A DNA stretch of 64,000 bases from Patiria miniata (lineage: Eukaryota; Echinodermata; Asteroidea; Valvatida; Asterinidae). Where the stretch lies: positions 25,409,334-25,473,333 of the forward strand of contig NW_024037074.1 in NCBI RefSeq assembly GCF_015706575.1, given 5' to 3'. The notes below the pieces were generated by a model. It worked only from the letters and a program-made list of their open reading frames with translations. It ran no database searches and was not told where the DNA came from. A program made the position numbers and the translations under genes. This document shows positions 46,201 to 58,745 of the stretch, in pieces. Numbering within the stretch: the first letter of the stretch is position 1; the number at the start of each line of letters is the position of its first letter.

Positions 46201-48397
46201 TTAACGATCGTTAATTTTGTCGAATCTATTGAACCCCTAAAAAGTCCCAGCATACAATCTCTCCTTTAAACTGGTCTTAAAATTGAAATCAGCCGCTTCA
46301 TCATACCAGCAATGAAAGTGAGTTATATGACTAGGGCCTGAAATATCATGTCAGAATTTAGACTACCGGGCTGATACAGAAGTAACAATGAAACAAAAAT
46401 GTTTTGCCATTATACCTGACTTTATATTTTCTAGTAAAAGCCGTGTTCAAATATTGTCCAAGTGTGTGCCTTTGTATTGTTTCACTGCTGCCATGCGCTG
46501 TAACAATACAGCGCGTCCCAAAATACCCGCAACAGTTTTTGCGAGGCTCTAGCATCGCCGCGGAAACACGTACCGCCATTCATTTTATATCATTTTAAAG
46601 CTTGGAATCTGAACTTAATCTCTGGTTAGTATTGGTTTGATTTACACAAGGGTTTTGAAATTATTTGCGTTCCAATAAAGGCATGTCGAAAACAAGCTCA
46701 ACCGACTTCAAGGAAAATCGATGATGTGGTACATCAGATGCAAACTCGAGTCAACAAGCTGTTGAGATAACAAAAAAAAGTTGATTTATATCAAAAACAC
46801 ATTGAACTTGAAACGAAGAACAATATTGTTAATTTATTTAAGGTGTAGCCTACGTGGATCGATAAGAAAAGGAAACACAGAAAGTAAATGGCAACGAGAT
46901 CGTCACATCATGAACCATTTCCACATTAGAAATTTTTTTCGCATGATTGACTTTATTGAGCTCTATACGTTTTCACTGTTTAGGTTGATAACATTTTTCG
47001 TGAAAATCCTTTCCGCAAAGGGCTCATGGGCCCCGTGTCTTCAAAAAGGATTGTTTCGCCAGGATTGTTGTATGATGCAATTATCGTTTGAAAATGTCTC
47101 ATTGTCACAACGCCCTCTTACGTCCATAAAAAAACCTTTGCACCTGCTATGCCTGGAATTTCCCCTTGAACCTTCTTGAACTAAACGCGTCACTTCTTCA
47201 AATTTTCGAGCTGATTCTAAATCATTTAATTGATGTTGACATTTCTTTCATGCGACCATCAAACGAGGGTAATCATCCCATCGCTGTTAGTTCTTCTATA
47301 GCCGCAATGGACTCTCACAATTGCGCCATAAAACACCAAAAGCATTAATTTACACCCAGCAATGGTTAAAGAAAAGCTAACACGATTAACCCACAAGTTC
47401 CTAAATAAAAATGTTGGAGTATGTTTGTTGACAAGCACTTGTCCGGTTTTTTTTCCTCTCCGCGTTTTTTGACAATATGCGTCAAGATAACGATCCGATT
47501 TATTTTTTGTTTCTTTATAGTGCAAACAGTTTGTGTGTGTACCGGTGGCTGGTTTTGAGTGGTGGAGATAACGAGAACTAAAGCCAAACTTTGTACTCAT
47601 TAGTAACTGAGGAGATGTCTGTGTGCCGACGGTAGATGTCCACGTGCTAATAGCCTATTGCCGTTGGGTTTTTTTTCTCTATCGGTTAACTTTGGGGTGG
47701 AACGCCTGTTTGGAAATAATTAACTCGGTACACACGGCTTTGTAGTGTTTGATTTGTCGCAATATCAGCAGCCCGTAATTGTATAGGAAGGTTAATTGGA
47801 GGTGTTTAGAGTCGTGGTTGATCCAGAACATGTTCACATCAGCAAGGTTTATAGCACGAGAAGAACACGGTACGATGCAGCTATTTCAATTTTACCGACG
47901 ACTTGAAGGATTGACGGAATGTGAGCGAGCTGAATTCGTTTGATTGAAGATGAAAACGAGGCTTCTTTTGGCAGCACGGTTTGAGCTTCTTGCTCTGAGC
48001 GCGATGACTTTTTAAAGACGGGCAGTTGAAGTTGAAGACTTATCGCGTGAGCAAAATCAAGTTGCTGGCTAAATAATTGACATTCATTTTACAGCTGTTT
48101 TTGTTTACAGATGTTCGGCTACATGCACGGAGACTTACAATAAAAATTGTCTTTTTTTTGGTGTATAATTATGTCTTTGGCAAGTTGGCACATTAATAAC
48201 GCAGTAGCTATATATTACGCAAAAGCTTCCAATGCCGAAACTGCACGTATAGGACATACAACTAAGTTATAGTAGTAGACATACATGTGCAAGAATATAC
48301 GAGAGATATTCAAACCACGTCGCTCGGTGATTCAAGAAACACTGAAATTTATAACATAAACTTAGGAATAGATAGGAAAACCATAATATTTACAATG
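43216..48397. other. gene-free stretch upstream of the 577-aa gene
   Basis: No exon chain found. It holds the 32-bp palindrome, a hairpin-like ACTGGTTCC/GGACCAGT pair at 44664-44717 and poly-G tracts. An untranslated first exon of the 577-aa gene may lie near its right end. Confidence 0.55.
44503..44534. repeat. perfect 32-bp palindrome with a CRE-like core
   Basis: The left half TAGTTAGTGGCCTGAC is followed at once by its exact reverse complement, placing TGACGTCA in the centre. Flanks are AT-rich and unrelated. Confidence 0.85.
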
Positions 48398-48425
48398 GAC
48401 AATTTTCTCTGATTTTTTGCTTCAG
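48398..48425 (+). promoter_or_regulatory. 3' splice site before the 577-aa coding exon
   Basis: A pyrimidine-rich run (TTTTCTCTGATTTTTTGCTTCAG) ends at 48425, 45 bases before the start codon. It suggests the mRNA begins in a non-coding exon further left. I could not fix that exon. Confidence 0.5.
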
Positions 48426-48470
48426 ATTTGTGAAAGGAAATTGGAAGAAAGAAGCTAGTGGACCGGTAAA

Positions 48471-50204
48471 ATGGAGAACAGGCTGATGGCCAACCGACCG
48501 TCGACAGGGAGGACGCTACCGCCGCTCGTCACGGTTCCAGGTCCCTCGGCCAAATCCGGTGCCCAGCTGCAGACAGGTCGGTCCTTCGACAAGGCCCTAC
48601 GGAACATCGGCCAGGAGCAGACCTACTCCCGGCGGATTCTGGATAACGAGAAGCAACAGATCAAAGCCCGCTATGAGCGGCTGAAGAAGAAGGCCTCCCA
48701 GATCCGGTCCAACCTGACCCCGGAGCAGATCGCCGAAATCAAGGGGATGGAGAGGGCGACTCCCAACGCTCACAGCACCGCCGAGGCCGGTAACAAGGTG
48801 GAGCTGAGGAACCATAGTGCGCGATTAACCGCTCAGCGCGGCCAGAGAATCTCCCTGGAACTGACTACCGCCCCAACAGGTTCGGCCGCTAACGCGTACG
48901 CCAAGCCACCCACTGCCTCGCAAAAACGTCCCAAGTCGTTGCGGGCAGAGTCCGCCATCATCGTCCCATCTGCGCTTGCGATGGGTCAGAAGCGAGTCCG
49001 TAAATCAGCGACCTCAGCTAAACCGGACTTCAAGAGCAAGGAGGACGCGATTCCCAAAACAACTGGGGCGCAGAAACCCGGTTTGACTAAAAAGAAGTCT
49101 GCCGAAGACGTAAGAAAATTAGACACTTCCACGATGACATCTTGGAGCGCCTCGCGTCCGATACCTATACCGCAAACCACGACATCGGATGTTCTGTCCA
49201 AACCCAAAGAGGGAGAATTGAAAAGGGACCGCTCTGCAACGTTCATATGCGGCCCACTCACCGGCGGTAATTCACCCACCAAGGAGGAGCCAAGCATTGC
49301 TGAGATGCTCAACCGTCCACGGGCCAGCTCAGCCATGGGCAGGTTGCAAACCATCCCGGCAAACTCTTCCACACATCTGCCCACCGTCCCCGAGGAAGTT
49401 CGTAAAGTTTACTCCCCGGTGACCACGCGTAAGTTCTCTACGCCCTACCCGCCCACACGGCCCAAGAGTTCCATCTGTGCTCCATCCTCCACGCAGATCT
49501 CATCCGAGCACCGGCTAGCGCCCGTCAATCAGGCTCTTCGGTTTGGTCGCAAAGTTTCAAGTATCACCCCATCCTCTGCCAGGCCTGCCAGCAGACGCAA
49601 GTCATGCCACGCCTTGCCCAGCCCTAGCCCCGTCAGCGCCCCCGTCCGTTCACCACCAGGAACCGCCTCAGTGGAGCCGCCGGCGGCGTTCTCGTGCCAC
49701 GAGCCCAAACTTGAGGACGTCCTCTCTCGCTCGTACCCGGCCAAAACCCCGGCTGCCATCCGGCGGATTTCCACCGCGGTCTCGCCTTTTCAGGAATCTC
49801 GCGTGAGGAAGCTAGAGGAGTTGAGAGAGGCACGCCTTGACGACAACGAGTCGCTGGCCCTTGAACTTGAGCAGCGTAAGGAGAAACTCATGAAGGGCCT
49901 CCAGCACATTGGAGGGCGCCCTCAAGACGAGGGGAAAGAGGAATCCGTGCAGGCCAAACCGGAGGAGGTGCCAACCTCACCAGCAAAACTCAAAATGGAA
50001 AAACACGTGGATTGCAACAGCAATCAGGAGACGGTAGAGATCGAGGATAAAGGCCCGAACACCGCATGGCGCGAAGAGATGATGAAAATACGCTACCTCC
50101 GTCTTCCCAACGACAACGAGGAAGTCATAACAAGCGACATGTTGACCCTGGCAACGGCGCAGCATAAAGCTGTCTCAAAACTGCGCAAAATGGACAGTAT
50201 ATAG
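48471..50204 (+). CDS. 577-aa basic, disordered protein with terminal coiled segments, unknown family
   Basis: A 577-codon ORF in one exon, GC-rich against AT-rich flanks. Residues 36-80 (from TGRSFDKALRNIGQEQ through RYERLKKKASQIRS) and about 437-482 (from ESRVRKLEELREARL) look helical/coiled. The C-terminal 45 residues (TAWREEMMKIRYLRLPND and onward) may be another ordered unit. The middle is rich in Ser, Pro, Thr, Lys and Arg with no predicted fold. Basophilic phosphosite-like motifs occur: RRKS near residue 372 and RRIS near 429. There is no signal peptide or membrane segment, so it is probably cytoplasmic or cytoskeletal, but that is inference. The ATG lies 45 bases after an acceptor-like tract, suggesting an upstream untranslated exon. 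ATTAAA at 50341 could serve polyadenylation. Confidence 0.8.
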   Translation: MENRLMANRPSTGRTLPPLVTVPGPSAKSGAQLQTGRSFDKALRNIGQEQTYSRRILDNEKQQIKARYERLKKKASQIRSNLTPEQIAEIKGMERATPNAHSTAEAGNKVELRNHSARLTAQRGQRISLELTTAPTGSAANAYAKPPTASQKRPKSLRAESAIIVPSALAMGQKRVRKSATSAKPDFKSKEDAIPKTTGAQKPGLTKKKSAEDVRKLDTSTMTSWSASRPIPIPQTTTSDVLSKPKEGELKRDRSATFICGPLTGGNSPTKEEPSIAEMLNRPRASSAMGRLQTIPANSSTHLPTVPEEVRKVYSPVTTRKFSTPYPPTRPKSSICAPSSTQISSEHRLAPVNQALRFGRKVSSITPSSARPASRRKSCHALPSPSPVSAPVRSPPGTASVEPPAAFSCHEPKLEDVLSRSYPAKTPAAIRRISTAVSPFQESRVRKLEELREARLDDNESLALELEQRKEKLMKGLQHIGGRPQDEGKEESVQAKPEEVPTSPAKLKMEKHVDCNSNQETVEIEDKGPNTAWREEMMKIRYLRLPNDNEEVITSDMLTLATAQHKAVSKLRKMDSI

Positions 50205-50729
50205 CTTAAATCGCCTTCTGAATCACCCAAAGGATCATATAAGTCCGTCAAATATGGCCATCGATCGTCATAATATTTCAAAGACTGAAACGTGATTAAA
50301 TTAACTGAGCTTAGAAAGTATACATTGATAAAGAACAACTATTAAAAATTAAAACTAATCGTTTGCAGCTATTCAACAGGAAATTCTTTAAAAGTATCTC
50401 TTCTGATGAGACAAATCTTAACGAAAATGCTTTGCAATACCAAAAACAGACACACAGTCAATATTCAGTGCTTGAGAAACAAAATAATTAAAAATGATTT
50501 TGTTCTATTTCACAAGGAAATGTTTATTTCTTTATGCTCGGTCTCCAGATTATCCTCGAGATAATTATGACAGACGTAATATCCAACTAGCGCGCTGCTA
50601 TTGTGTCAACCATGTCCAAAAGGTTAACAGACCATAATGCGTTCGGGCGGGGTCAGAGGGCAATGGGTATCGTTCATTGCTAATAAAACAAAATAGCAAA
50701 GAATCTCCTGAAACACCCACAACGCGCAA

Positions 50730-50818
50730 AGCCCGCCGCACACGGTGAGCTACGTGCTGAGCAAACGGCCTCAGAGTCTTTTGGCTCGGCACGTATAGCT
50801 CTCGTGCGCGGCGGGCTC
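50730..50818. repeat. hairpin with 34-bp imperfect arms
   Basis: AGCCCGCCGCACACGGTGAG pairs with CTCTCGTGCGCGGCGGGCT, continuing inward through TACGTGCTGAGC and GCTCGGCACGTA. It is GC-rich compared with its surroundings. Confidence 0.7.
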
Positions 50819-51089
50819 TCGTTCTATATACAAACCAATCCAAAAGCACAGAATTCAGTGCGCCAGTTGGGAGGCCGTGGGGAGGCCACATCGCATTAAT
50901 TTGTGACAATTTGGTGGCCGTTTTGAACACTATAGCTTCCACAACATGTGGCCATAACTGCGGTGTCCCGTAAGTGTTATATGATCACATGCTCCGGAAT
51001 GTTCATGTATGTTTTGAACATACATACCCATAACTCTTCAAACAAAAAGACTTTTTTTTCCTAACGAATTTTGAATTCGTGTGTTTTTA

Positions 51090-51385
51090 GCTCAACAAAT
51101 CATCATGTTTCTCTGTTAGTCCGTTAGTTAGTAACAAACGTTGACATTGTCTATTGCTCCTAAACATTTTGACCGATTTCAACCAAACTTTGTCAAAAGT
51201 ATCAGTAGCCCTGCCCCAACATGTCACATGACCAAACTGGGGTCAAAGGTTACATGGGGTCACTGGGGTTAAAAAAAAAACCTGATTATTTTACTCAAAA
51301 CACTTCTTCCAGAAATTACATGGCACAATCACGTGACTCATGCTTGAACACGAATTCGTTGGCTTCCGAGATATTTCCGATCGAG
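51090..51385 (+). repeat. interspersed repeat R1, copy 3
   Basis: Same orientation as copy 2, with GCCCCAACATGTCACATGAC and AACACGAATTCGTTGGC. Confidence 0.75.
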
Positions 51386-51394
51386 CTTGCTTTT

Positions 51395-51745
51395 CTCCAA
51401 ACGAATTTTCAATTTGTGCGGGTTTTTTTTCTTGGTTTTAACGGAAAAAAAACCTACTTTTTTCGATTTTGGGAGCCTGCAACGCTTTAAAAAAAAAGGC
51501 TTTCATTTTGTGCACAAATAACCCTGTGAGAGCCGAATTATTGTCTGGCGGCCAAGAATTCGAACTTGTGAAGACATAATTCCATCAATAAACGTCGGTG
51601 GATTTTTTGTTTAATGTCTCATTCAAATGTGAATAACTTTTATATTGCTAGGAAAATAGCAATTGAAAACAAAATTTAAAATCTGATTTTAGAGTTCAAA
51701 CTCAAAACTAGCATCGGAAATCCATCTTTAACATGGCACTAGGTC
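51395..51745 (+). repeat. interspersed repeat R2, copy 1
   Basis: Shares AACGAATTTTCAA, CCGATTTTGGG-like and TTATTGTCTGGC with 58440-58745 in the same order and orientation. It directly follows R1 copy 3, so R1 and R2 may be parts of one larger element. Confidence 0.65.
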
Positions 51746-52436
51746 TTCCGTATTGAACATTTAATTCAAGTCAATAATGACACAGTATGACTGAGGTAAT
51801 GTCTAAAAGAAATTGTTTAAAAAGCCGGTTAATAAAAACAAGAGGTAAAATGATATGTTGATAAGTGAACGTTTTCTGGTTACTGAATGCGCTTTATAAA
51901 CGGTGCATAGCGCCACCTGATCCCCTAAAGCCCCTGTCACACATCCAAGACCAAAGACTAAGACCCCGCCAAGACCATGAGATTTAAAAATATCTTGAAA
52001 ATCGTACCAAAAACGTAGGAAATGTGGCGCCAAATTCATATTTCTGCGATGTCGTCCCGAATACTTCGACTCCGAAACGACCTCAAACCGAATATTACGA
52101 CTTTGCTACGACTCTTGGATCCGTTCAATTGAATTTTTATTTACGAGTGAGTCCCGATCTCGTTACGACATAACTGGCAAAGTACCGACAGAGTACCGAC
52201 ACAACCGATTGAGTACCGACACAAAAGATCGAGAACCGATGCCGAAGTGACGTCATCTTCCGTATTTCACGTCGTAATGGTCGTATCAAAGTCGGCTAAA
52301 AGAAATTGGCCGACCATGTACGGCCGCTGCCGATCTCGTACAGAGATCGTACAGACTAGGCGCTGTTGTATTACAAAACGCTGCGTTCGAATTGACCAAT
52401 CACAGCGTTAGTCCTGATTTTGGAAAGAAATGACGT

Positions 52437-52530
52437 AATAAATGGAGCATTTATAAAGCGCTTTTAACAAAGATCAAAGCGCTGTACAAAACTACAAAAC
52501 TACAAATCTACAAATAAACAAGGCAATTTA
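52437..52530 (-). mobile_element. LINE tail fragment
   Basis: TTTATAAAGCGCTTTTAAC and AAAGCGCTGTACAAAAC match the GCGCT-type tail motifs of the LINE at 10740-11190 in reverse. Confidence 0.4.
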
Positions 52531-55500
52531 GTAAAGTCACGATTTAGTAAAGTCGACTCCGATTGGCTGGCGCGCGGCTTGCATAAATCTGCATGCTTTG
52601 ACATATCAGACGTTAGACAGGAGATGGCTCCGTGGATAACGGGTGCTACTCACTAGACTAGCCAGTGCACTGACACCAAGGAATGTTCACTGCATGAAAA
52701 TTCAACGTCAGTGACATGAAAAGCCGAACAAGCCACATTACCCTCGACGCTGAGATTCCATCGATAGGAATTGTAATCAACATAAAATCCGATTTTAATG
52801 GTAAATTAAAGCTAATTAATGTGCTTTTGGGTGATGCATTAGAATATTGTGTCCATGCTTCATTTACGAAGCAGTAACGTTTCACACACAAAAACTAGCC
52901 GCCTCGGCAGCAGAAGCGCAATATATTTCATGTCGTGTTATACCTACAAATACACAATCAACCTAATTGACAGCTTTATAATGAATAGAGGAAAGAAACA
53001 ACATCCTGCCAAAAGTTTACGAAGCTTACCTCATTTTCCCTCCCTCTTAAATCCCTCTATTCAATTAATATGCTTTGTTTGGTAAGTGTCAGCCGGGCGG
53101 CTGTCGGCGGTAAATTTCAAGCGGAGCGCTCACCGCTGGACGGACGGGTGAAACACAACCCATCTCCCCGCTAAAGAGAGGACCTAATCACGCTACTCGG
53201 GCTGAGATTGAAAGTTGACTGTGTATTAAATGATATAGTGTTACCTGCAAATGGAGTACCGGCGGAGATAATTCACCCCGTTGACGGCCCGCTGTCAGCA
53301 GGACTAGATAAGGAACGTTATTATTACCCACGGTGGATGTTTATAAAGTGCTGCTTTATTATCTTGAGGAGTTTGGAGCGAGGAGCAAACTTCAGCTGAA
53401 CCATTCGCGAGGCATCTTAGGCCAACGATCCGAAAGACAGAAGTTACAGAATCCCGCAGAAGTTATGAAAGCGGATGGAGGATTTGAAGATGCAACATGT
53501 TATAAAAATAAAATGAAAAATGTTGTTTATTTTTGTTCACTGGACCCAAATTCGTGTCAAGGCTCATCACGTTGGCAAAAACGTGTCCTCTGATCTGACG
53601 AATTTTCGCGTAGTCTTCTGCAAAAAAAAAAAAAAAAAAAAAGGAAAAAAAGAAAAATAGAAATTGTGTAAAAAAGAAGTAAAAAAAATAACTGCTTGTC
53701 TTATCCGGTCCGTGCATGAACAAGAGAGCGCTGTTTAACGTACAATCAGAGCCTGGAAACAGTGGCTTATCCACAGGTGATATTGGTCTGGGGGGGGGGG
53801 GGGGACCATGGGCGTCGGCAGACCAATTTGAATGAGGGGGTGTGACAAATATTTTGCGGCCAGCAATAATACTTGCCAACGATAATATTTGCAATGATAT
53901 CCGTGCAAATTCGGCGATAGATTACGCATAACAACACTGCCTCTTGACCTCCAGATTCTGACCATTCAACGGGCGCCATCTATCGGGTCTTCGTTAACCC
54001 GTCGTATTAACCAAAAATGTGGGAGCAAATTTAATAATCAACAGTACTGTTTAATTTACAGTACTGCACGAAATGACGACACAATTTCTTAGGTCGAACA
54101 ACGGATGATATATACTTAGACTGGGGGGGGGGGGGGGTATACCGGGTAGACATCATCTGACTAATGGGGACGTTGTTCGAAGTTGATGTTATTTGACATT
54201 ATCGGATGATAAATGGCGCAAATTTTGTCCGTCAAAATGGTTACAAAAGGAGTGTAAGCTTTTGAGATGCTGTCGCTTTAATTTCTTTCAAAAACTTACG
54301 CAAAATGTCAAGGCCTAATGCAACGATTGCTATAGGCAGCTCTAACTACAAAAGAGAACGATCATTATATACATAACTCTCTGGCAAACGTCGATATCTA
54401 TTCATAAGACGCGAGATCCCAGTGTATATTTAGATACTTTTATTCATGTTTTTAGGGGGGAAGGGGGAGTGGACACACCTATCTGTAGTTTGTGTCGGAG
54501 ATATTTTGACGTTCGGTTGCAGTAATACTTCACCGATGTAGACTATGAAATCCGACGGGGTGGGGCTTATTTAAAAAAAAACCTAGCTCAACATTGTTCA
54601 CCTATAAGTAAGAATACTGAAACCACAATACCCGAAGACATGGTGGTGCATTATGCAGGGGGGTGGGGTAGGGGAGCTGATCAAAATCAGGGGGAGGGGG
54701 AAGGGATTATATTGCGTGTTTCTTTGGGGTGGGGGAGTGGAGGTACTAGCATCCCCTCATCACGTCCTTGGCTATAGGACACTGCAATGGCAACCCCAGG
54801 AGATCTAGATGTACGGTACCGAGCTGGTTATCATTCGGCACCAGTTACTCCAAGCTTCTTCCCCGAACAACTTACACCGATGCCCCCTTCCGTAAATCTC
54901 CGGCCTACTCATAATCGTTGACACGGGCCGACTAGAATCGCTTACGAGTTGCTCCAGGAGCGCATGAAGAAAAGCCTTTTAACGGCTTCCATTATGTGTA
55001 ATTGTATCATCATCTTCAAATCCCCAGTCGAAAGAGGCTTCCGTGTTTTTTTTTCCTTAAAAGATGAACCTTATAAAACACTGAAGCTCCATCTAGATTT
55101 TTTTGTTTCTCAATTGTGTAAGCCTTCGTTGTATTTTCCCTCCGTGAAGTTGGGTGGAATTCCCCGGGGGTGGATGGATCTCCAATCTACGTTCGTGGTG
55201 ATTGAATTTTCCGGGATTGAAAGGAGCAGAAGACATGAATTTAGGGTTCATTAGTTTTGATTAGTTGAAATGTGTTTTTAAGCCTTGTTCGGTGGCGACA
55301 CGATTGCCATCAATCGTGGTCTAAGAAACCCGGGGAATTTATACGGGAATTAGTCGACGCTGGGTGCGGGTTAATTCAAACGATCTATAAACACCTCAGC
55401 GGAGGAAAGGCCCCAACTAGCCTGCTTCTCATAGCTTTTTTCCCTCTTGTATTGGATGTTTGTTTTTCGTTTTTGAGGACATCTTTTCCCCCCAATAAGA

Positions 55501-58439
55501 CCCATTTTCACTCGCGCGGATGTTGCACACATTCATCATCCAGATAACATGCAATTAATGCACTGCACAATATACTATTTTTCTTACCAAGAGATGAGAT
55601 TACAGTATTCTGTCATCATCATCAACATCACTAGTGTCCCCAGTTCCGCGAGATTTAGACGGAGCGGGCGGGCCGGTTTAATGTTACCCGTGCTACGTGG
55701 CGATGATACGGCGTTGACGGCGACCGCAGTCGCCCGAAGAGATCACTCGGGGGACTCCAAAGCCTACTGATCGTAAAAACATTTTCCTATTTATTTATTT
55801 ATTTATTTATACGGAGATAGCTGATGGTTCCTCCGACCGGCCGTGAAATGAGAGCTTTGATGACAGACAAAACGATTCATTTACATCGAGCCTCCACCTG
55901 TTTATTGTTTTTGAGGTTTTAATGCCGCTGCGAGATGTTCAAATGCCATGTCTCGTTTTCAGATTGATTTTAATCGCATCGTCGCTTCTCCAAATAAAAC
56001 TTAATAATTCGATAAAGTGGCTTTTTAATTTTTTTTTTTATCAAAGTTCAAGGCAAATTGTGTCAATTTGATTCCTGTGTATGAAAAAAATACCCCCTTC
56101 TTGTACATAATTTTATCCACAACCTTCGCTGTAATAACGGATTTTCATACTGATTTGTCAAATTTTTTAATTCGTATGGTCTCGTCTACGCAATTTCATT
56201 TTCAAATTTCATTTATCCAGTGTCACCAAATAGCAGCAAAACGGGGACAATAACATTAATCAGAAACGTAGCAAACGGACCATGACTTATCATACACCTG
56301 AAAACAGAATTCATTAAAAACTCAATTAATTATTTAAGAGGAAATCTTCCAAAGTGCTGTGGTTTCACACAACTCATGTTAATCACCATCATTGACTGGT
56401 GTATGATTTCGTATGAATATTTAATTGTCGACATTATTATTACTCTACGGACCAATTGCGTCAGTGTTATTATGACAACCTGTCTGCTTAGCTCGCACAC
56501 CGTACATCACTCTTTGCAAAATTGATAACTGCTGCCCACTTCCCTTTTCTTTCCCTTATTATTTTTTTCATGTTCTTTCTTTTTTAATTCCAGAGATTAT
56601 TTTGCTTGGGGTTGTGCCTATATACTAGATATCATCAAAAATTAAAATCTAATTGCAGAGTAGTTCGCCATCAGCTCTCGGCCAATCACGACCAACTGCA
56701 AATCTGATGTAGCGATAAAAAAAAAGGCGGGAAAAGAAAGAAGTGAGAAGACAAATGCTCGTGCCTTGTCAGTTTTGGCGGGAAAAGATGACGTCTGGAA
56801 TTAGGCGAGGCGTGCAAGACGGAGAGACGGGGGCCGGGCGTGCGACGGCTTGGGACGCGGTCAAGTGCACCGTGCTCCCATCTCCTACTGGTGAAAGTGC
56901 GAGCGAACCAGTACCAAATCATCATCGTCATAGTCGGTGTCGAAGAGACTTTCAAACCAAGCCAAGTTTAGACTGATGCTAGACGAACACCTGTTTGGCT
57001 GTGGGTTATAGATACGGGGACAACCTCATCAGTTAATTGAAAGGCAAATGCACTGTAAAATAACCACTGTCACCAATAACCACTGTCACCAATGTGTCTA
57101 TATATACAGAGGCTGGGATTTAACAGTCTAACTGCATGTAAGATAATGCAAGTCCACCACGTTGGCGACCAACCGACCGTATCTGCAGTATGACTGATGA
57201 TACAAAACCCTTCGAATCGGCCACAAAATGTGTCTTTGTCTCGGGAACATGGTTAGCATATCGGTCACATGCTTAGAGAACATAGATAAACGCAAAGTTG
57301 TAAATGTGCGTATCTGGGTAAAAATCATGGGCGGGGCATTGGAGGGGGTAGTTACACAGCGGGCAAAGAATTCTGAGCCGTAGGAGTTTCGTGGTATGTG
57401 CCCCGCCCATCTAGAAACAACACAGTATGACGTAATAATGTTCCGATTTAGCACATAGACCTGTTCCAAGGCAAATTCTATCCATTTCTATTTAACCGAA
57501 AAGCCTGATGTTTCATGAATGACACGATAGTTTAACATCTCTAAATATGTTTAATTGTTTCTAACTTTGTAAAAAAATAAGCACCCGCATCTAATTCAAA
57601 GCTTCCAAGAAAACCATTTTTACATTCCCACAAACTGGAGGTTTTTTTTAATGTGTATTAAATATCAACAGAAGGGATTTAAAACCGCATTACAAGGACC
57701 ATTATGTGTTGTGCAATAACTAAGCCACTTAAGAGTAAAAGAAAGCAAAAACCATACTCACCGCAACAGGCTGAAGAGGGTGGCCATTGTATCAAATTAA
57801 TGGCCTCTCCAAAGCACCGGCCTGTTAATTGCAACCTGCGTCCCTTCAAAAAAAGAAAAATATACGGGCCGATGGCAGTAGCAGGGGATTAATAATGTGC
57901 AAAAGGATGGACGGGAGGTAAGGGACACAAAAGACATGGGGAATTAACAGCATCACGCTGTACCTGAACATGAGTGGGCATCGAAGATAGAGTAACGCCT
58001 CACTGCATATGGCGATCACATGTTGTTGTTTCTTCATGATCATCGTTGCTCCGCAGTTTCTAGTTTCAAGTAGGTACTTGCGTCAGAAACAGTGGATTCA
58101 GTTTCGATCGGGAATGAGGATTTTGTCGTCAAACTTTGATTTAGTCGAATGGCAAACGGGACAGTAATGAATTAGTCCGACCTGGTTGTGCTCGCTGATC
58201 GGTTGTCCACACGAGTAATGTGACCAGCAGCTTTTTTTCCCAACCGAGTGAAAATGTGATTGCGCAGCACTAATACATAAATTATAAGGGACCTTTTCAT
58301 GAAAAATTAGTTGCTCTAGAAATTTAAAGATGTGCTTCGGACCGCTTCTAAAAATGTTTTAGCTTGTACTCCAACCCCATAAGCGCGTTTGATGAAGTTA
58401 TTTGTTTGTTTAAAGATGTACACCCCATGCTCTTCAAAA

Positions 58440-58745
58440 ATGGATTTTTTTTCTCCTAACGAATTTTCAAATTGTATGTTCTGTTTTAACGCAAAAAAAG
58501 CAATTGATTCCGATTTTGGGCGTCTATACTGCCCTCTGAAAAAGGAATTTTATGTTGCGCACAAATGAACCTGTCCTGTAAGAGCCAAATTATTGTCTGG
58601 CAGCCAATAATTGAAGACATAATTCCGTAACTAATCGTCTCATTCCAAAATGAATAACTTCTATATTTCTAGAATAATAGCAATTGAAAAGACTAATCTA
58701 TTTTTCGAGTTGAAACCCGAAAGTAGCTCGGAGAATCCTCTTTAA
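58440..58745 (+). repeat. interspersed repeat R2, copy 2
   Basis: Contains CAAATTATTGTCTGGCAGCC and AATAGCAATTGAAAAGAC, matching R2 copy 1 with scattered changes. Confidence 0.65.

Noticed and set aside
48597..50338. Minus-strand ORFs under the 577-aa gene
   Set aside because: Shadows of a GC-rich coding exon; no independent support.
54949..55547. Two plus-strand ORFs of 91-101 codons
   Set aside because: Adjacent open frames without splice signals or recognisable sequence; treated as chance.
57128..57469. 113-codon minus-strand ORF
   Set aside because: Mixed composition, no domain, no splice or Kozak context and no compositional contrast with flanks.
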